A stretch of DNA of 64,000 nucleotides, from NCBI RefSeq assembly GCF_900100185.1, contig NZ_FNEN01000007.1:91939-155938 (forward strand), written 5' to 3'. Source of the stretch: Natribacillus halophilus (GTDB lineage Bacteria; Bacillota; Bacilli; Bacillales; Marinococcaceae). The notes below the pieces were generated by a model. It ran no database searches, was not told where the DNA came from, and saw only the letters and a list, made by a program, of their open reading frames with translations. Position numbers and translations under genes: made by a program. Below, piece after piece: positions 18,544 through 28,047 of the stretch; position 1 is the first letter of the stretch, and every line of letters begins with the position of its first letter.

Positions 18544-18693
18544 CGATGGCGTCATCCGCGGAAAGTGAAGCCATAATCCGTCTAATTCTAGCATCCAATG
18601 ACATCACCAAAGGAAATAGCATCTATAGTAAGGGTATCCATGACTAATTATTCGGACTTTGACGAAAACGAAACTGCGGTTTTAACCTCACCC

Positions 18694-18722
18694 TTGACAT
18701 CACAGCCCAAATTCGATATAAA
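18694..18722 (+). promoter_or_regulatory. Sigma-A promoter of the alaS T-box transcript
   Basis: Perfect -35 TTGACA (18694-18699), 17-nt spacer, -10 TATAAA (18717-18722). Transcription would start near 18729 and give a roughly 240-nt T-box leader. Confidence 0.8.
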
Positions 18723-18728
18723 AGAAGA

Positions 18729-18970
18729 AATCAAAGAGACGATCATACGATGATGGAACGAGTAGATCCGGCCCAGTTTTACAGAAAAGGATCCCGCGGC
18801 TGAGAGGGTCCGAACATGGATGGATTGAACGCTATTCCGGAGTGCAGCTAAACCCTGCCGTACCGCCGCGTTAAGGCTATGAAGCGAGCCATTGGCCAGG
18901 CTAATGGTTAACAAGGGTGGTACCGCGAGCAAGCAACCTCGTCCCTTTCCGGGGGCGGGGTTTTTCATGC
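18729..18970 (+). promoter_or_regulatory. T-box leader riboswitch (alanine)
   Basis: The diagnostic T-box sequence AAGGGTGGTACCGCG is at 18913-18927, followed by the terminator arm CCTCGTCCC and GGGGGCGGGG with a U-run (to about 18966). Upstream lies a long stem I; GAACGCTA around 18827-18834 offers GCU (18831-18833) as the alanine specifier codon. Uncharged tRNA-Ala would stabilise the antiterminator and let alaS be transcribed. Confidence 0.93.
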
Positions 18971-18997
18971 TTTCATGCTAATAAAGGAGGACCAGTG

Positions 18998-21637
18998 ATG
19001 AATCGATTAACATCAGCTGACGTGCGCCAGCTTTTTCTCGATTTTTTTCAGGAAAAAGGCCATGACATTGAGCCGAGCGCGTCCCTCGTCCCCCATGAGG
19101 ATCCTTCACTGCTATGGATCAACAGCGGGGTGGCGACGCTCAAAAAATATTTTGATGGACGCGTCGTGCCGGAAAATCCGCGCATCGTTAACGCGCAAAA
19201 GGCGATTCGCACCAATGATATTGAAAATGTCGGCAAAACCGCCCGGCACCATACGTTTTTTGAAATGCTCGGCAACTTCTCGATCGGGGATTATTTTAAA
19301 GAAGGCGCGATCGAGCTGGCGTGGGAATTTCTCACGGATGAACGCTGGCTCGGCTTCGAGCCGGAGCGCTTGTCCGCTACCGTCCACCCCGAGGATGATG
19401 AAGCGTATTCGCTTTGGAAAGATCATATCGGTTTGCCGACGGAGCGGATTATTCGCCTGGAAGAAAATTTCTGGGACATCGGCGAAGGACCGAGCGGACC
19501 GAACGCGGAAATTTTTTATGATCGCGGGCCAAAATACGGGGATGATCCGAATGATCCCGAGCTCTATCCGGGCGGGGAGAACGATCGCTATCTGGAGATT
19601 TGGAATCTCGTATTTTCCCAGTTTAATCATAACCCCGATGGCACCTACACCCCACTGCCGACACAAAACATCGATACCGGCCTGGGGCTAGAGCGTTTGG
19701 TATCGGTCATTCAGGACACACCGACAAACTTCGAAACGGACTTGTTTTTGCCGATCATTAAGGAGACGGAAAACTTAACATCAGCCGCGTACGGGGAAGC
19801 TGATCTATACGACACGGCATTTAAAGTCATCGCCGACCATGCCCGCACGGTTGCTTTCACCATCGCTGACGGCGCACTACCCTCGAATGAAGGGCGAGGC
19901 TACGTGCAGCGGCGCTTGTTGCGGCGCGCGGTTCGCTACGCCCATTCCCTCGACATTGAGGGCGCGTTTATGTATCGCCTCGTGCCGACGATTGCCGACA
20001 TTATGGAACCATACTACCCGAATGTGAAGGAAAAAGAAGCGTTCGTACAAAAGGTGATCCGCAATGAAGAAGAGCGTTTTCACGAAACGTTAAGCGATGG
20101 CCTCGCGATTTTAAATGACCTGATCAAAACGGCGGACCAATCCGGAAAAACACAAATCGACGGGGACGACGTGTTTCGCCTCTACGATACGTACGGCTTT
20201 CCTGTCGATTTGACGGAAGAATATGTCGTGGATGCCGGCATGTCCGTTGATCTCGCCGGCTTTGAGCAGGCGATGGAAAAGCAGCGGGAACGGGCACGCG
20301 CCGCGCGCAAAGAAGGCGATTCCATGCAAACCCAAAATGAGACCCTTCGCTCGTTGCACGCCGCGAGCACGTTCGTCGGCTATGAGCAGACGGAAACGGA
20401 GACGACCGTGCAGTCGATGGTGCAAGAGGATACGAGCGCGGAAGAAGCGCGCGCCGGCGAAGAAGCGCTTGTGATTCTAAAAGAAACCCCGTTTTACGCA
20501 GAAAGTGGAGGGCAAATCGCGGATCGAGGTTTACTTTACGCCGACGCCCTCAAAGCGGAAGTCACCGACGTCCAACAGGCACCCAACGGCCAGCCCTTAC
20601 ACAAGGTAGTCGTTCTCGACGGGACGTTAACGAACGGCCAAACGCTCACAGCGAGCATTAACGAGCAAGACCGCGCCGCGATCGCCAAAAATCACACGGC
20701 AACGCATTTGCTCCATCAAGCGTTGAAAGACGTGCTCGGCGATCATGTCAACCAGGCAGGCTCATATGTCGGCCCCGATCGCCTGCGCTTTGACTTTTCC
20801 CATTTTGGACAAGTCACGAGCGAAGAAATGCGCGAGATTGAGGCGATCATCAATGAAAAAGTAGCCGCAGCCACAAACGTGTACGCGGAAGAAACCACCC
20901 TTGAAGACGCCAAAGCAAAGGGAGCGATGGCGCTGTTCGGAGAAAAATATGGCGCCCGTGTGCGTGTCGTCCATATCGGTGATTTCAGCATTGAGCTATG
21001 CGGAGGGACGCATGTGAACAACAGTTCCGAAGTCGGCGTCTGTAAAATCGTCTCCGAAGCAGGCATCGGCGCAGGCATCCGCAGAATCGAAGCCGTGACC
21101 GGCCAGGGTGCGTATCAGTTTTTGAATGAAAAACTGCAATTGCTGGAACAAGTGCAAGCGCAGGTAAAAGCCAAATCGACCGAAGATGTTCCGCGCAGAG
21201 TCGAGCAGCTGCAGCAAACGCTTCGGGAAACAGAAAGGGAAAATGAATCACTCTCCGCTAAATTGGGAAATATGGAAGCTATGCAGTTGCTCGATGACGT
21301 CCGTCATATAAATGGCGTTCCCGTTTTGGCCGGGCAGCTGGATAACAGTGATATGGATAAGCTCAGGACGACCGCGGACCAATTAAAGCAAAAGCTTCCC
21401 ACCGGAATCATCGTCCTCGGCACCGCCAAAGACGGCAAAGTCAACCTCGTGGCCACGGTGAGCAAAGATTTGGTTTCCGACGGCTACAAGGCCGGTGACA
21501 TTGTGAAAGAAGTCGCTGCCATTTGCGATGGCGGCGGGGGCGGTCGCCCCGACATGGCCCAGGCGGGAGGCAAAAGCCCGGAAAAACTCCCGGAAGCGCT
21601 GGCAACGGTTGATGAAATTGTCGCCTCCATTTCATAA
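18998..21637 (+). CDS. alaS: Alanyl-tRNA synthetase
   Basis: An 879-residue class II synthetase charging tRNA-Ala. The N-terminal catalytic domain contains the motif [14 protein letters not shown] start, [20 protein letters not shown] (motif 2 region) and GLGLERL (motif 3). The editing domain has [11 protein letters not shown] and the C-terminal CGGTHVNN metal site, followed by a coiled coil and the C-Ala/DHHA1 domain with [14 protein letters not shown]. The start is the ATG 7 nt after AAAGGAGG, downstream of the T-box. Full length. Confidence 0.98.
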   Translation: MNRLTSADVRQLFLDFFQEKGHDIEPSASLVPHEDPSLLWINSGVATLKKYFDGRVVPENPRIVNAQKAIRTNDIENVGKTARHHTFFEMLGNFSIGDYFKEGAIELAWEFLTDERWLGFEPERLSATVHPEDDEAYSLWKDHIGLPTERIIRLEENFWDIGEGPSGPNAEIFYDRGPKYGDDPNDPELYPGGENDRYLEIWNLVFSQFNHNPDGTYTPLPTQNIDTGLGLERLVSVIQDTPTNFETDLFLPIIKETENLTSAAYGEADLYDTAFKVIADHARTVAFTIADGALPSNEGRGYVQRRLLRRAVRYAHSLDIEGAFMYRLVPTIADIMEPYYPNVKEKEAFVQKVIRNEEERFHETLSDGLAILNDLIKTADQSGKTQIDGDDVFRLYDTYGFPVDLTEEYVVDAGMSVDLAGFEQAMEKQRERARAARKEGDSMQTQNETLRSLHAASTFVGYEQTETETTVQSMVQEDTSAEEARAGEEALVILKETPFYAESGGQIADRGLLYADALKAEVTDVQQAPNGQPLHKVVVLDGTLTNGQTLTASINEQDRAAIAKNHTATHLLHQALKDVLGDHVNQAGSYVGPDRLRFDFSHFGQVTSEEMREIEAIINEKVAAATNVYAEETTLEDAKAKGAMALFGEKYGARVRVVHIGDFSIELCGGTHVNNSSEVGVCKIVSEAGIGAGIRRIEAVTGQGAYQFLNEKLQLLEQVQAQVKAKSTEDVPRRVEQLQQTLRETERENESLSAKLGNMEAMQLLDDVRHINGVPVLAGQLDNSDMDKLRTTADQLKQKLPTGIIVLGTAKDGKVNLVATVSKDLVSDGYKAGDIVKEVAAICDGGGGGRPDMAQAGGKSPEKLPEALATVDEIVASIS

Positions 21638-21702
21638 TTTCCCCATATCGTGTACAATAGGAGCAAATCAGGTACGAATGTGCTTAGCGAGGTGAACAAG
21701 CT

Positions 21703-21966
21703 ATGAGCTCTAAAGACAACACGGTGAAATTTAATGTACCGGAAGAACCACCTGAAGGAGACGTCAAAGAGGTACTGATTAACGTTCATCACGCCCTTGA
21801 AGAGAAAGGGTACAACCCCATTAACCAAATCGTCGGCTATTTATTGTCGGGAGATCCGGCTTACATTCCGCGGCATAATGATGCGCGCACCTTGATTCGT
21901 CGCCTTGAAAGAGACGAGCTTATCGAGGAACTTGTGCGCACGTATTTACAGAAAACGAGGAGCTGA
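21703..21966 (+). CDS. IreB-family (DUF965, YrzL) regulatory phosphoprotein
   Basis: An 87-residue protein matching the IreB/YrzL family, with [21 protein letters not shown] and the C-terminal [13 protein letters not shown]. In Enterococcus IreB is a phosphorylation target of the PASTA kinase IreK and controls cephalosporin tolerance; the Bacillus role is less clear. It is the first gene of the yrzL-ruvX-yrzB trio after alaS. Confidence 0.9.
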   Translation: MSSKDNTVKFNVPEEPPEGDVKEVLINVHHALEEKGYNPINQIVGYLLSGDPAYIPRHNDARTLIRRLERDELIEELVRTYLQKTRS

Positions 21967-21967
21967 C

Positions 21968-22387
21968 ATGAAGATACTCGGGCTTGATGTAGGAGACAAA
22001 CGCATCGGAGTCGCGATCAGCGACGCCTTGGGACTGACGGCGCAAGGCCTTGAAACCGTCATGGTAAAAGGGCAGGAAGCCACGGTGGCCATGATTTTAC
22101 AAATCGTTCATGATCAAGACGTCGAAAAAATCGTCGTAGGTTTGCCGAAAAATATGAACGGAACCCTCGGGCCGCGTGCCGAAATCACCCAAACGTTTGC
22201 GGCAGCCCTTGAAGAAGGTACCGATGTTCCTGTACAGTTTTGGGATGAACGATTAACGACCAAAGCTGCAGAGAGAACGTTAATTTCCGGAGATGTGAGT
22301 CGAAAAAAGCGCAAACAAGTCGTCGATAAGCTCGCAGCGGTGTTGATTTTGCAAGGGTATCTTGATCATGCTCACTCGACAAAATGA
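21968..22387 (+). CDS. ruvX: Putative Holliday junction resolvase / pre-16S rRNA nuclease RuvX (YqgF)
   Basis: A 139-residue RNase H-fold nuclease. Catalytic acids are in [12 protein letters not shown] (residues 5-16), GLPKNMNG and DERLTT. E. coli YqgF trims pre-16S rRNA and is also annotated as a Holliday-junction resolvase. The start at 21968 follows AGGAGCTGAC and lies 1 nt after the previous stop; the longer frame overlaps the upstream gene. Confidence 0.92.
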   Translation: MKILGLDVGDKRIGVAISDALGLTAQGLETVMVKGQEATVAMILQIVHDQDVEKIVVGLPKNMNGTLGPRAEITQTFAAALEEGTDVPVQFWDERLTTKAAERTLISGDVSRKKRKQVVDKLAAVLILQGYLDHAHSTK

Positions 22388-22396
22388 GGTGAAAAA

Positions 22397-22726
22397 ATGG
22401 CGGAAGAAGAAGAAAACGAACGTGTGATTATTCCTGATGAAGATGGAAATGACCATGTCTTCGAGGTCCTGTTCACATTTAACATTGATGAAACCGAGCG
22501 CTCCTATATGGTCGTGACGCCGGTCGTCAATGAGGATGAGGACCGCGAGGACGAAGAGGTTGAAATTTTTGCTTTCCAGTATGAAGAGACAAATGAAGAC
22601 CCTTCCGGATTTTCCCTGTATCCGATCGAATCCGATGAAGAATGGGAAATGGTCGAGGAAATGATCGCTACGATGTTGGATGATGACGAAACGCTCTACG
22701 TTGACGAAGATAACCGCGAAGGTTAA
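22397..22726 (+). CDS. yrzB: DUF1292 (YrzB) acidic protein
   Basis: A 109-residue very acidic protein (over 30% D+E) with the DUF1292 core VLFTFNIDETERSYMVVTPV and SGFSLYPIESDEEWEMVEEMI. Function unknown. The place after ruvX matches yrzB in B. subtilis. AGGTGAAAA precedes the ATG. Confidence 0.88.
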   Translation: MAEEEENERVIIPDEDGNDHVFEVLFTFNIDETERSYMVVTPVVNEDEDREDEEVEIFAFQYEETNEDPSGFSLYPIESDEEWEMVEEMIATMLDDDETLYVDEDNREG

Positions 22727-22748
22727 TTCTCTGACGGGCAGCAACCTG

Positions 22749-22777
22749 GACCGTGGCCTCCCGCGGCCCGGGTCTTC
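22749..22777 (+). terminator. GC-rich hairpin between yrzB and mltG
   Basis: GGACCGTGGCC and GGCCCGGGTC arms around TCCCGC give a stable stem with one or two mismatches, then TCTTCTT. The T-run is weak, so it is probably a partial terminator or processing site. Confidence 0.5.
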
Positions 22778-22819
22778 TTATGATATCTGAAAAGACCTTC
22801 TGGGAGAGGGAGGGTTTGA

Positions 22820-23968
22820 TTGAGCGAGAAACAGGAAATGAATCAACCAAAGAAAAATCAGGCCCGGGATGCGCGGAAAGTACGTCGGATTGTCTTATGG
22901 ATCGTGCTTGCATTCATCGTGCTTGTACTCATCGGTCTGCTCACCGGTTATTTTTACGTGCGCGCGGCTATGGCGCCAATGGATGAGACTGATGATACAC
23001 CTGTTGAGGTCGAAATCCCATCCGGTGCAACGGTCGGAGGCATTGGGGAGATTTTGGAAGAAGAACATCTGATTGTTAATGGCACATTTTTCCGCTATTA
23101 TGCTCGTTTTCAAAATGCGACACAATTCCAGGCCGGCATCTATGAACTGGACCAAACGATGAATCTTGATGAAATCCTGGAAACGCTGCAAGAAGGCCCT
23201 GATCGAGAAGCTTATTCCGTATCGTTTACGATTCCGGAAGGCTTGTGGATCGAAGATATTGCCGAGACGATCGCGCAGGAGACGGATCATGATGAGGATG
23301 ATGTGATGAATCTCCTCGAAAGCGAAGACTATGCTGAAGACTTGGTGGACGAGTACGACTTTTTAACGGAAGATATTTTACATGATGATATACGCTATCC
23401 GTTGGAAGGATATCTCTTCCCGGCCATGTATGAATTTGTTGAAGAAGACACATCCCTTGAAGTCATCGTGGATTCGATGCTGCAACGGACGTCGGAAGTC
23501 TATGATCAGGTCGTGGAAGAAACGGGCAGTGAAAACGATCTGGATCCCCACGACGTCCTGACGTTGGCTTCCATTGTGGAACGGGAAGCGCAAACCGCAG
23601 AAGATCGCAGGCTGATCGCGGGTGTGCTCTTCAACCGACTTGAAGACGACATGCAATTGGAAGTGGATCCCACGGTTGCCTACGCGCAGGGCGAACATTT
23701 ATATATGACATCCCTTGAAGATATCGACATCGATCATCCGTTTAATACGTACCAAAACAGCGGGCTTCCCCCCGGCCCGATCGCGAGTCCCGGTGAAGAC
23801 GCGATAAGAGCCATTTTCGAGCCGGAAGAGACTGAATATCTCTTTTTCTATGCCCGTGTAACCGGAGAAGTCATCTATTCCGAAACGTTCGAAGAGCACG
23901 AAGAGATTCATGAAACGTACCGTGATGAATGGATTGAAGCCGAGGAAGAAGAGGAATCAGAAGAATGA
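22820..23968 (+). CDS. mltG: Endolytic murein transglycosylase MltG
   Basis: A 382-residue protein with a cytoplasmic N-terminus, one transmembrane helix (about residues 27-50, VLWIVLAFIVLVLIGLLTGY) and an extracellular YceG domain. The catalytic glutamate lies in LASIVEREAQ, and substrate-groove motifs FNTYQNSGLPPGPIASPG follow. MltG cuts nascent glycan strands and influences chain length. The extracytoplasmic part is strongly acidic, typical of halophiles. The start is a TTG with GGGAGGG 6 nt upstream. It overlaps trmR by 4 nt. Confidence 0.93.
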   Translation: MSEKQEMNQPKKNQARDARKVRRIVLWIVLAFIVLVLIGLLTGYFYVRAAMAPMDETDDTPVEVEIPSGATVGGIGEILEEEHLIVNGTFFRYYARFQNATQFQAGIYELDQTMNLDEILETLQEGPDREAYSVSFTIPEGLWIEDIAETIAQETDHDEDDVMNLLESEDYAEDLVDEYDFLTEDILHDDIRYPLEGYLFPAMYEFVEEDTSLEVIVDSMLQRTSEVYDQVVEETGSENDLDPHDVLTLASIVEREAQTAEDRRLIAGVLFNRLEDDMQLEVDPTVAYAQGEHLYMTSLEDIDIDHPFNTYQNSGLPPGPIASPGEDAIRAIFEPEETEYLFFYARVTGEVIYSETFEEHEEIHETYRDEWIEAEEEEESEE

Positions 23969-24594
23969 AGGCTTACCTGGACACATTGCAAAATAAACCG
24001 GACCTTAGTGAATTGGAACGTATGCGTGCGTATGCAGAAAAAGCAAACATCCCGATTCTGGAAGAAGACAGTATGCAGCTGTTATTGCAAGTCTTGACGT
24101 TGACCGCTGCCAGGCATGTGCTGGAAATCGGGAGTGCGATCGGCTATTCCGCCCTGCGAATGGCTGCAAGCGACAAAGGACGGAACGTGACCACGATTGA
24201 GCGTGACCGGCATCGTTACGAACAGGCCCATTTATTTTTGGCCGATTCGTGTTATAATAGGTCGATCACATTGCTCTACGGGGATGCGTTTAACCATGTG
24301 GATACGCTCGCCGAGAAGCAGCCCTATGATGCTTTGTTTATCGATGCCGCCAAAGGCCATAACAAAGCGTTCATCGAAACATTCACTCCTTTTGTGAAAA
24401 CAGGGGGCGTGATCATTGTCGATAATGTTTTCCTGCGGGGCTGGGCGGCCGAGCCGGACAATGCGCCGGAGCGATTACAAAATATCGCGAAGAAAGTGCA
24501 TGACTTTAATCAATGGCTGCGGGATCATCCGCACTTAGATACGTGGTTTCACCCGGTGGGCGATGGACTGGCGGTTAGTTTTAAGTTTTACTGA
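23965..24594 (+). CDS. trmR: O-methyltransferase TrmR (YrrM)
   Basis: A 209-residue class I SAM methyltransferase of the catechol-O-MT-like family: SAM motif I LEIGSAIGYSALRMA, acidic TIERD, DALFIDAAKGH metal/substrate motif and VIIVDNVFLRG. In B. subtilis the enzyme at this position, TrmR, methylates 5-hydroxyuridine at tRNA position 34 to 5-methoxyuridine. The two U32 peptidase-like genes (yrrN, yrrO) that normally follow and help make the 5-hydroxyuridine are absent here, so substrate supply must be encoded elsewhere. The ATGA overlap with mltG implies coupling. Confidence 0.88.
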   Translation: MKAYLDTLQNKPDLSELERMRAYAEKANIPILEEDSMQLLLQVLTLTAARHVLEIGSAIGYSALRMAASDKGRNVTTIERDRHRYEQAHLFLADSCYNRSITLLYGDAFNHVDTLAEKQPYDALFIDAAKGHNKAFIETFTPFVKTGGVIIVDNVFLRGWAAEPDNAPERLQNIAKKVHDFNQWLRDHPHLDTWFHPVGDGLAVSFKFY

Positions 24595-24602
24595 AAAAAG
24601 AA

Positions 24603-24631
24603 TTGTATTTTTTAAATGACGTGCGTATGAT
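24603..24631 (+). promoter_or_regulatory. Sigma-A promoter upstream of greA
   Basis: TTGTAT (24603-24608), 17 nt, TATGAT (24626-24631). It is followed by the inverted repeat GAAAGCGAGG/CCTTGCTTTC (about 24640-24667), giving a roughly 90-nt structured leader before greA. Confidence 0.6.
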
Positions 24632-24727
24632 AGAGCAAAGAAAGCGAGGCGGTTAACCCTTGCTTTCTTCTTACGATAACCCATCTCGGCGATAAGCGTC
24701 GGATGGAGGTTTCGAGGAGTGAAGAAA

Positions 24728-25201
24728 ATGGCGGAAACAAAAAAATATTACATGACCCAGGATGGACTGGCAAAGCTGGAAGAAGAATTGGAATATCTCA
24801 AAACAACGAGACGCCAGGAAGTCGTTGAACGCATAAAAATTGCCAGGGATTTTGGTGATCTGTCGGAGAACTCGGAGTACGATGCCGCCAAGGACGATCA
24901 GGCTTTTGTCGAAGGACGTATCGTCCAAATCGAGAACATGATCCGCAATGCCCTGATTATTGAAGACAATGGCGATACGAATGAAGTCAACCTCGGCAAT
25001 TCTGTAACCTTTAAAGAATTGCCGGACGGAGATGAAGAGATCTATACGATCGTGGGCAGTGCCGAATCCGACCCATTGGAAGGGAGAATTTCCAACGATT
25101 CCCCGATGGCGAAGAGCCTGTTAGGCCGACGTATCGGGGAACAGGTGACCGTCACGACACCCGGCGGAGATATGGATGTTGAAATCGTGAATATTCAATA
25201 A
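24728..25201 (+). CDS. greA: Transcription elongation factor GreA
   Basis: A 157-residue factor that rescues backtracked RNA polymerase by stimulating transcript cleavage. The N-terminal coiled coil ([20 protein letters not shown] to about residue 75) carries the tip acidic residues [16 protein letters not shown]; the C-terminal FKBP-like domain has [12 protein letters not shown]. The start at ATG 24728 is set by GAGGAGTGAAGAAA; the in-frame GTG three codons upstream overlaps that ribosome site. Confidence 0.97.
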   Translation: MAETKKYYMTQDGLAKLEEELEYLKTTRRQEVVERIKIARDFGDLSENSEYDAAKDDQAFVEGRIVQIENMIRNALIIEDNGDTNEVNLGNSVTFKELPDGDEEIYTIVGSAESDPLEGRISNDSPMAKSLLGRRIGEQVTVTTPGGDMDVEIVNIQ

Positions 25202-25246
25202 TAGCTATGTCTAGGGTTGGCGGCATAGCGCAAAAAGGTGATTGTA

Positions 25247-25894
25247 ATGGACGATCCAAATCAATTTCGAGGGGAAAGTCGCAGAGAATTACGCAAACGT
25301 AAAACGATGAACCGACTAATGAATACAGCTATTGGCGTCGTCGTGGTTCTGATTGGATTTTTCCTGTTCGCGCTCGTGTTTCAGGACGACGATGAACCGG
25401 TGGCCGATGATGAATTTGAGGAAGATGAACCCGATGTGGAAGAAGACGTCGAAGAAGACGTTGACGAAGAGGAAGCGCCCGATGAAGAAGCGACGGAACC
25501 GGAAGAATCCCCGGACAATGGCCTGGATGACGAAGACGGTGAAGACGGCGAAGACGAAGATGGGGGCAATGACACAGAAACTGACGAAGAAGGAGATAAC
25601 GGCGACGAGTTGTCTCCGCCGGAAGATGGAGACTTTGAACCGATCGGTACCGAGCAGGAAGATTTCGAACCTAACTTTGATTCTGATAGTCAAAACTGGA
25701 GCGAAATGATAGCGGCGATTGAGTATGCCACCGGCATTTCGGAAGACGAATGGTCAACGCTTCACTGGTTAGGCAGCGGTGACGGTCCCGATGAGGCAGA
25801 AGGAACGATTGAGCACGATGGCACCGAATATGTGGTGACGATGGAATGGGTCGATGATGAAGGCTGGATGCCGACGAATGTTGAGGAAAACTAG
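25247..25894 (+). CDS. yrrS: YrrS-family (DUF1510) membrane-anchored protein
   Basis: A 215-residue protein with a basic cytoplasmic tail, one transmembrane helix (about residues 28-46), a long low-complexity acidic spacer of E, D, P and G (about 50-140), and a C-terminal DUF1510 domain (WSEMIAAIEYATGIS onward). In B. subtilis yrrS lies beside a penicillin-binding protein gene, but no PBP gene is present here. The extreme acidity suits a high-salt exterior. The ATG 6 nt after AAAGGTGATTGTA was preferred over an upstream GTG. Confidence 0.85.
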   Translation: MDDPNQFRGESRRELRKRKTMNRLMNTAIGVVVVLIGFFLFALVFQDDDEPVADDEFEEDEPDVEEDVEEDVDEEEAPDEEATEPEESPDNGLDDEDGEDGEDEDGGNDTETDEEGDNGDELSPPEDGDFEPIGTEQEDFEPNFDSDSQNWSEMIAAIEYATGISEDEWSTLHWLGSGDGPDEAEGTIEHDGTEYVVTMEWVDDEGWMPTNVEEN

Positions 25895-25908
25895 AAAGTG
25901 CCAGCTTT

Positions 25909-25937
25909 AAGCCCGGGATCGGATGGCCTCGGGCTTG
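25909..25937 (+). terminator. Hairpin after yrrS
   Basis: AAGCCCG/CGGGCTT arms with an inner GGATC-type loop form a stable hairpin between yrrS and mtnN but lack a T-run. It may be an mRNA-stabilising or weak terminator element. Confidence 0.4.
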
Positions 25938-25965
25938 GCGTACGCATTTAAGGGGATATAAGACA

Positions 25966-26667
25966 ATGAAATACGGAATTATCGGCGCGATGGCCGAAGA
26001 AGTGAACTGGCTCGCTAACCAAATGGACAGGCGGGCGGTGACCGAGAATGGGGGTTGCGTGTTTTATGAAGGCACCCTCCACGGCCATGACGTCGTGCTC
26101 ATGCAGGCGGGGATCGGGAAAGTTAACGCTGCGATCGGCACCACCTTACTGCTGGATACATATCGTCCGGATATCGTCTTGAATACCGGAGTGGCAGGTG
26201 GTCTGGATCCGGAAATGGAGGTAGGCGATGTCGTGATTTCCTCGGAGGTTGGCTACAACGATGTGGACGCGACCGTATTCGGATATTCGTTTGGCCAGGT
26301 TCCCGGAATGCCAAGGGTGTATCCGGCCGATCAGCGCTTAATCCAACATGCCCAGGCAGCTGCCCACCATTCAGAGCTGAAGGCGACGATAGGCCCCGTT
26401 TTGTCAGGGGATTCTTTTATGAGTGGCGAATCCCTGCTTGCGGACCTTCGCCGGACCTTTCCCGATGCGAAGTGTTCGGAAATGGAAGCCGGCGCGATCG
26501 CCCAGGTTTGTCATCGTTTTGGGGCGCGATTTGTGATCGTGCGGGCTCTCAGCGATATTGTCGGCAGAGATACCCATGAATCCTACGAGACATTTATGGA
26601 ACAGGTCGCCGAGCAGTCGGCGCGTCTCGCGCTCGCTTTTCTCCATGAAACAACTGCCCAGGGATGA
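25966..26667 (+). CDS. mtnN: 5'-methylthioadenosine/S-adenosylhomocysteine nucleosidase
   Basis: A 233-residue enzyme hydrolysing MTA and SAH in methionine salvage and the activated methyl cycle. It starts MKYGIIGAMAEEVNWL with the catalytic Glu in MAEE, and contains NTGVAGGLDP, SGDSFM, SEMEAGAIAQVC (Glu-Met-Glu ribose-binding motif) and VRALSDIVG (catalytic Asp). In B. subtilis mtnN belongs to the CymR-regulated yrrT-mtnN-mccA-mccB-yrhC operon; here yrrT, mccA and mccB are missing and mtnN is directly followed by yrhC. Confidence 0.96.
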   Translation: MKYGIIGAMAEEVNWLANQMDRRAVTENGGCVFYEGTLHGHDVVLMQAGIGKVNAAIGTTLLLDTYRPDIVLNTGVAGGLDPEMEVGDVVISSEVGYNDVDATVFGYSFGQVPGMPRVYPADQRLIQHAQAAAHHSELKATIGPVLSGDSFMSGESLLADLRRTFPDAKCSEMEAGAIAQVCHRFGARFVIVRALSDIVGRDTHESYETFMEQVAEQSARLALAFLHETTAQG

Positions 26668-26732
26668 AACATTTACCTTCCTTATCAATCTCGTCCTCAT
26701 GATAGAATGGCGGTAAAGGAGGGGCCCCTGAG

Positions 26733-26966
26733 ATGGAACAAACGAAGCAAGAGCAGAAGTTTTTAACGAAAATCAACGACTACCGCTCGTTTGCCCATAT
26801 CTTTTTATTGTTAGCCGCTTTTATGTCCATCGGCTGGCTGATCCCCGAACAAGCCGACCGGATGAGGTCGATGCCTGCCCTCTTCCTTTGGTTTGGATTG
26901 GTTGGTGCGTCGGTCTTCTGTTTATCGCTCAGTCTCAAGTGGAGGCGGGAATGGGAAAATTCCTAA
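26733..26966 (+). CDS. yrhC: YrhC-family small membrane protein
   Basis: A 77-residue protein with two hydrophobic helices (about 20-38 and 48-66) between polar ends; the sequence matches the YrhC-like family. Function unknown, but it is normally the last gene of the reverse trans-sulfuration operon. Its retention without mccA/mccB suggests those genes were lost or moved. AAAGGAGGGG lies upstream of the ATG. Confidence 0.75.
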   Translation: MEQTKQEQKFLTKINDYRSFAHIFLLLAAFMSIGWLIPEQADRMRSMPALFLWFGLVGASVFCLSLSLKWRREWENS

Positions 26967-26974
26967 TCATAGGT

Positions 26975-27024
26975 TAAAGCCAAGGGAAAAGTGGGATGTT
27001 ATCCCGAGAGGGCTTGGGCTTTTT
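26975..27024 (+). terminator. Terminator after yrhC
   Basis: An AAAGCC...GGGCTTT outer pairing encloses GGGAT-GTT-ATCCC; a GGGCTTTTTT tail follows at about 27016-27024. It ends the mtnN-yrhC transcript. Confidence 0.6.
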
Positions 27025-27028
27025 TCTG

Positions 27029-27121
27029 CAGGTAAGAAAGTATAAACCACTTTCTTATCCTGCATCAGTGCAACTAAGGCTTATCGCCTTAAAGGCTTGG
27101 CGATAAGCCAAGTTTTCTTTA
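27029..27121. repeat. Dispersed two-hairpin repeat, copy 1
   Basis: It begins CAGGTAAGAAAGTATAAA and ends CCAAGTTTTCTTT. Hairpin 1 is AAGAAAGT/ACTTTCTT; hairpin 2 is GGCTTATCGCC/GGCGATAAGCC. A second copy in the same orientation is at 42132-42220, with compensatory changes in hairpin 2. Here it sits between convergent yrhC and the Nudix gene and could also terminate transcription. Confidence 0.8.
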
Positions 27122-27763
27122 TTTCCCACCTTTCACTTCTAAACTTGACCTCTCGACCATGCGCAGAAAATGCTGGAGGATACGAGCGGTGAGTCCCCAA
27201 ATGTGCTTGCCTTCATATTCGTAAAAAACCTCCGGGAAGACGGTCCGTCGAAACTGATAGTTTTTCCCTCCCTCGATTTTTTCAAATGGAAAATCTTCCG
27301 GTATATCGGCCGAGGAGGAAATATGATACGTTTCCGGCGTTTGCTTCATGAGGGTATTAAGCGGGACTGTGAACAACTCTTCAACCTCTTCATTGGGCGT
27401 AAATGACGTTTCCGTAACCGAGAAAACATGGGGATAAATAATCATCCCGTATGGCGTCATCCATTTATCCAGCGCCGAGATATGAGCGGCGTTGAAGCGC
27501 TTGATACCGGTTTCCTCGCACAATTCCCGCGCGGCTGTTTCCACCGAGGTTAAATCATCGTCTTCCATTTTCCCGCCCGGAAAACTAATGTCCCCGGGCT
27601 GGTCTTTCAACGCTTGACTGCGAATTTGCAAAAGGATGGATGGCTGTTCATCTTCGTGCACAATCGGCACCGCCACTGCGGATTGCTGCGCTTCGCTTTC
27701 ACCAATGATGCCCGGTTCCCGTCGCTTTAAAAACGAAAATACTTGATTGATTTGTTCAGACAT
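27119..27763 (-). CDS. Nudix hydrolase, CoA pyrophosphatase type
   Basis: A 214-residue Nudix protein of the CoA-diphosphatase (YeaB/NudL) branch. It has the CoA-specific motif LLQIRSQALKDQPGDISFPGG directly before the Nudix box GGKMEDDDLTSVETAARELC and EETGI, with metal-binding RELCEE. It would cleave CoA or oxidised CoA to phosphopantetheine and 3',5'-ADP. Start at the ATG 27763; two upstream GTG codons in frame are possible alternatives because GGGG lies just before them. It is convergent with yrhC. Confidence 0.88.
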   Translation of the reverse strand: MSEQINQVFSFLKRREPGIIGESEAQQSAVAVPIVHEDEQPSILLQIRSQALKDQPGDISFPGGKMEDDDLTSVETAARELCEETGIKRFNAAHISALDKWMTPYGMIIYPHVFSVTETSFTPNEEVEELFTVPLNTLMKQTPETYHISSSADIPEDFPFEKIEGGKNYQFRRTVFPEVFYEYEGKHIWGLTARILQHFLRMVERSSLEVKGGK

Positions 27764-27854
27764 GATCACGTTCACCCCTTTAATTATAGTTTAGCATTTT
27801 TAAGCGTTTAAAATCCGTCGATTTGTGGAATTATGATCCACAGAGGTGATGGCA

Positions 27855-28043
27855 ATGAGACGCAGCCGCAAAGAAAAGGACCGTTTGCGCGTTCAGGGGG
27901 AAGCGAAAGTGAAATTCAAGCCAGCGGATAACGACCTCGAGGAGGATGCCCGTAACGATCCGGTTCCCGATGAAGAAGTGAAAAAGAACGAACGCGAGGA
28001 AAAAGATAAGCGAAAGTCAAAAGATGATTCTATCTCGGAATAG
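27855..28043 (+). CDS. Small highly charged hypothetical protein
   Basis: A 62-residue protein made almost only of charged and polar residues (MRRSRKEKDRLRVQGEAKVK, then D/E/K-rich), probably disordered. AGAGG 8 nt before the ATG and the terminator after it support a real gene. No family recognised. It is divergent from the Nudix gene. Confidence 0.55.
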   Translation: MRRSRKEKDRLRVQGEAKVKFKPADNDLEEDARNDPVPDEEVKKNEREEKDKRKSKDDSISE

Positions 28044-28047
28044 GAGG

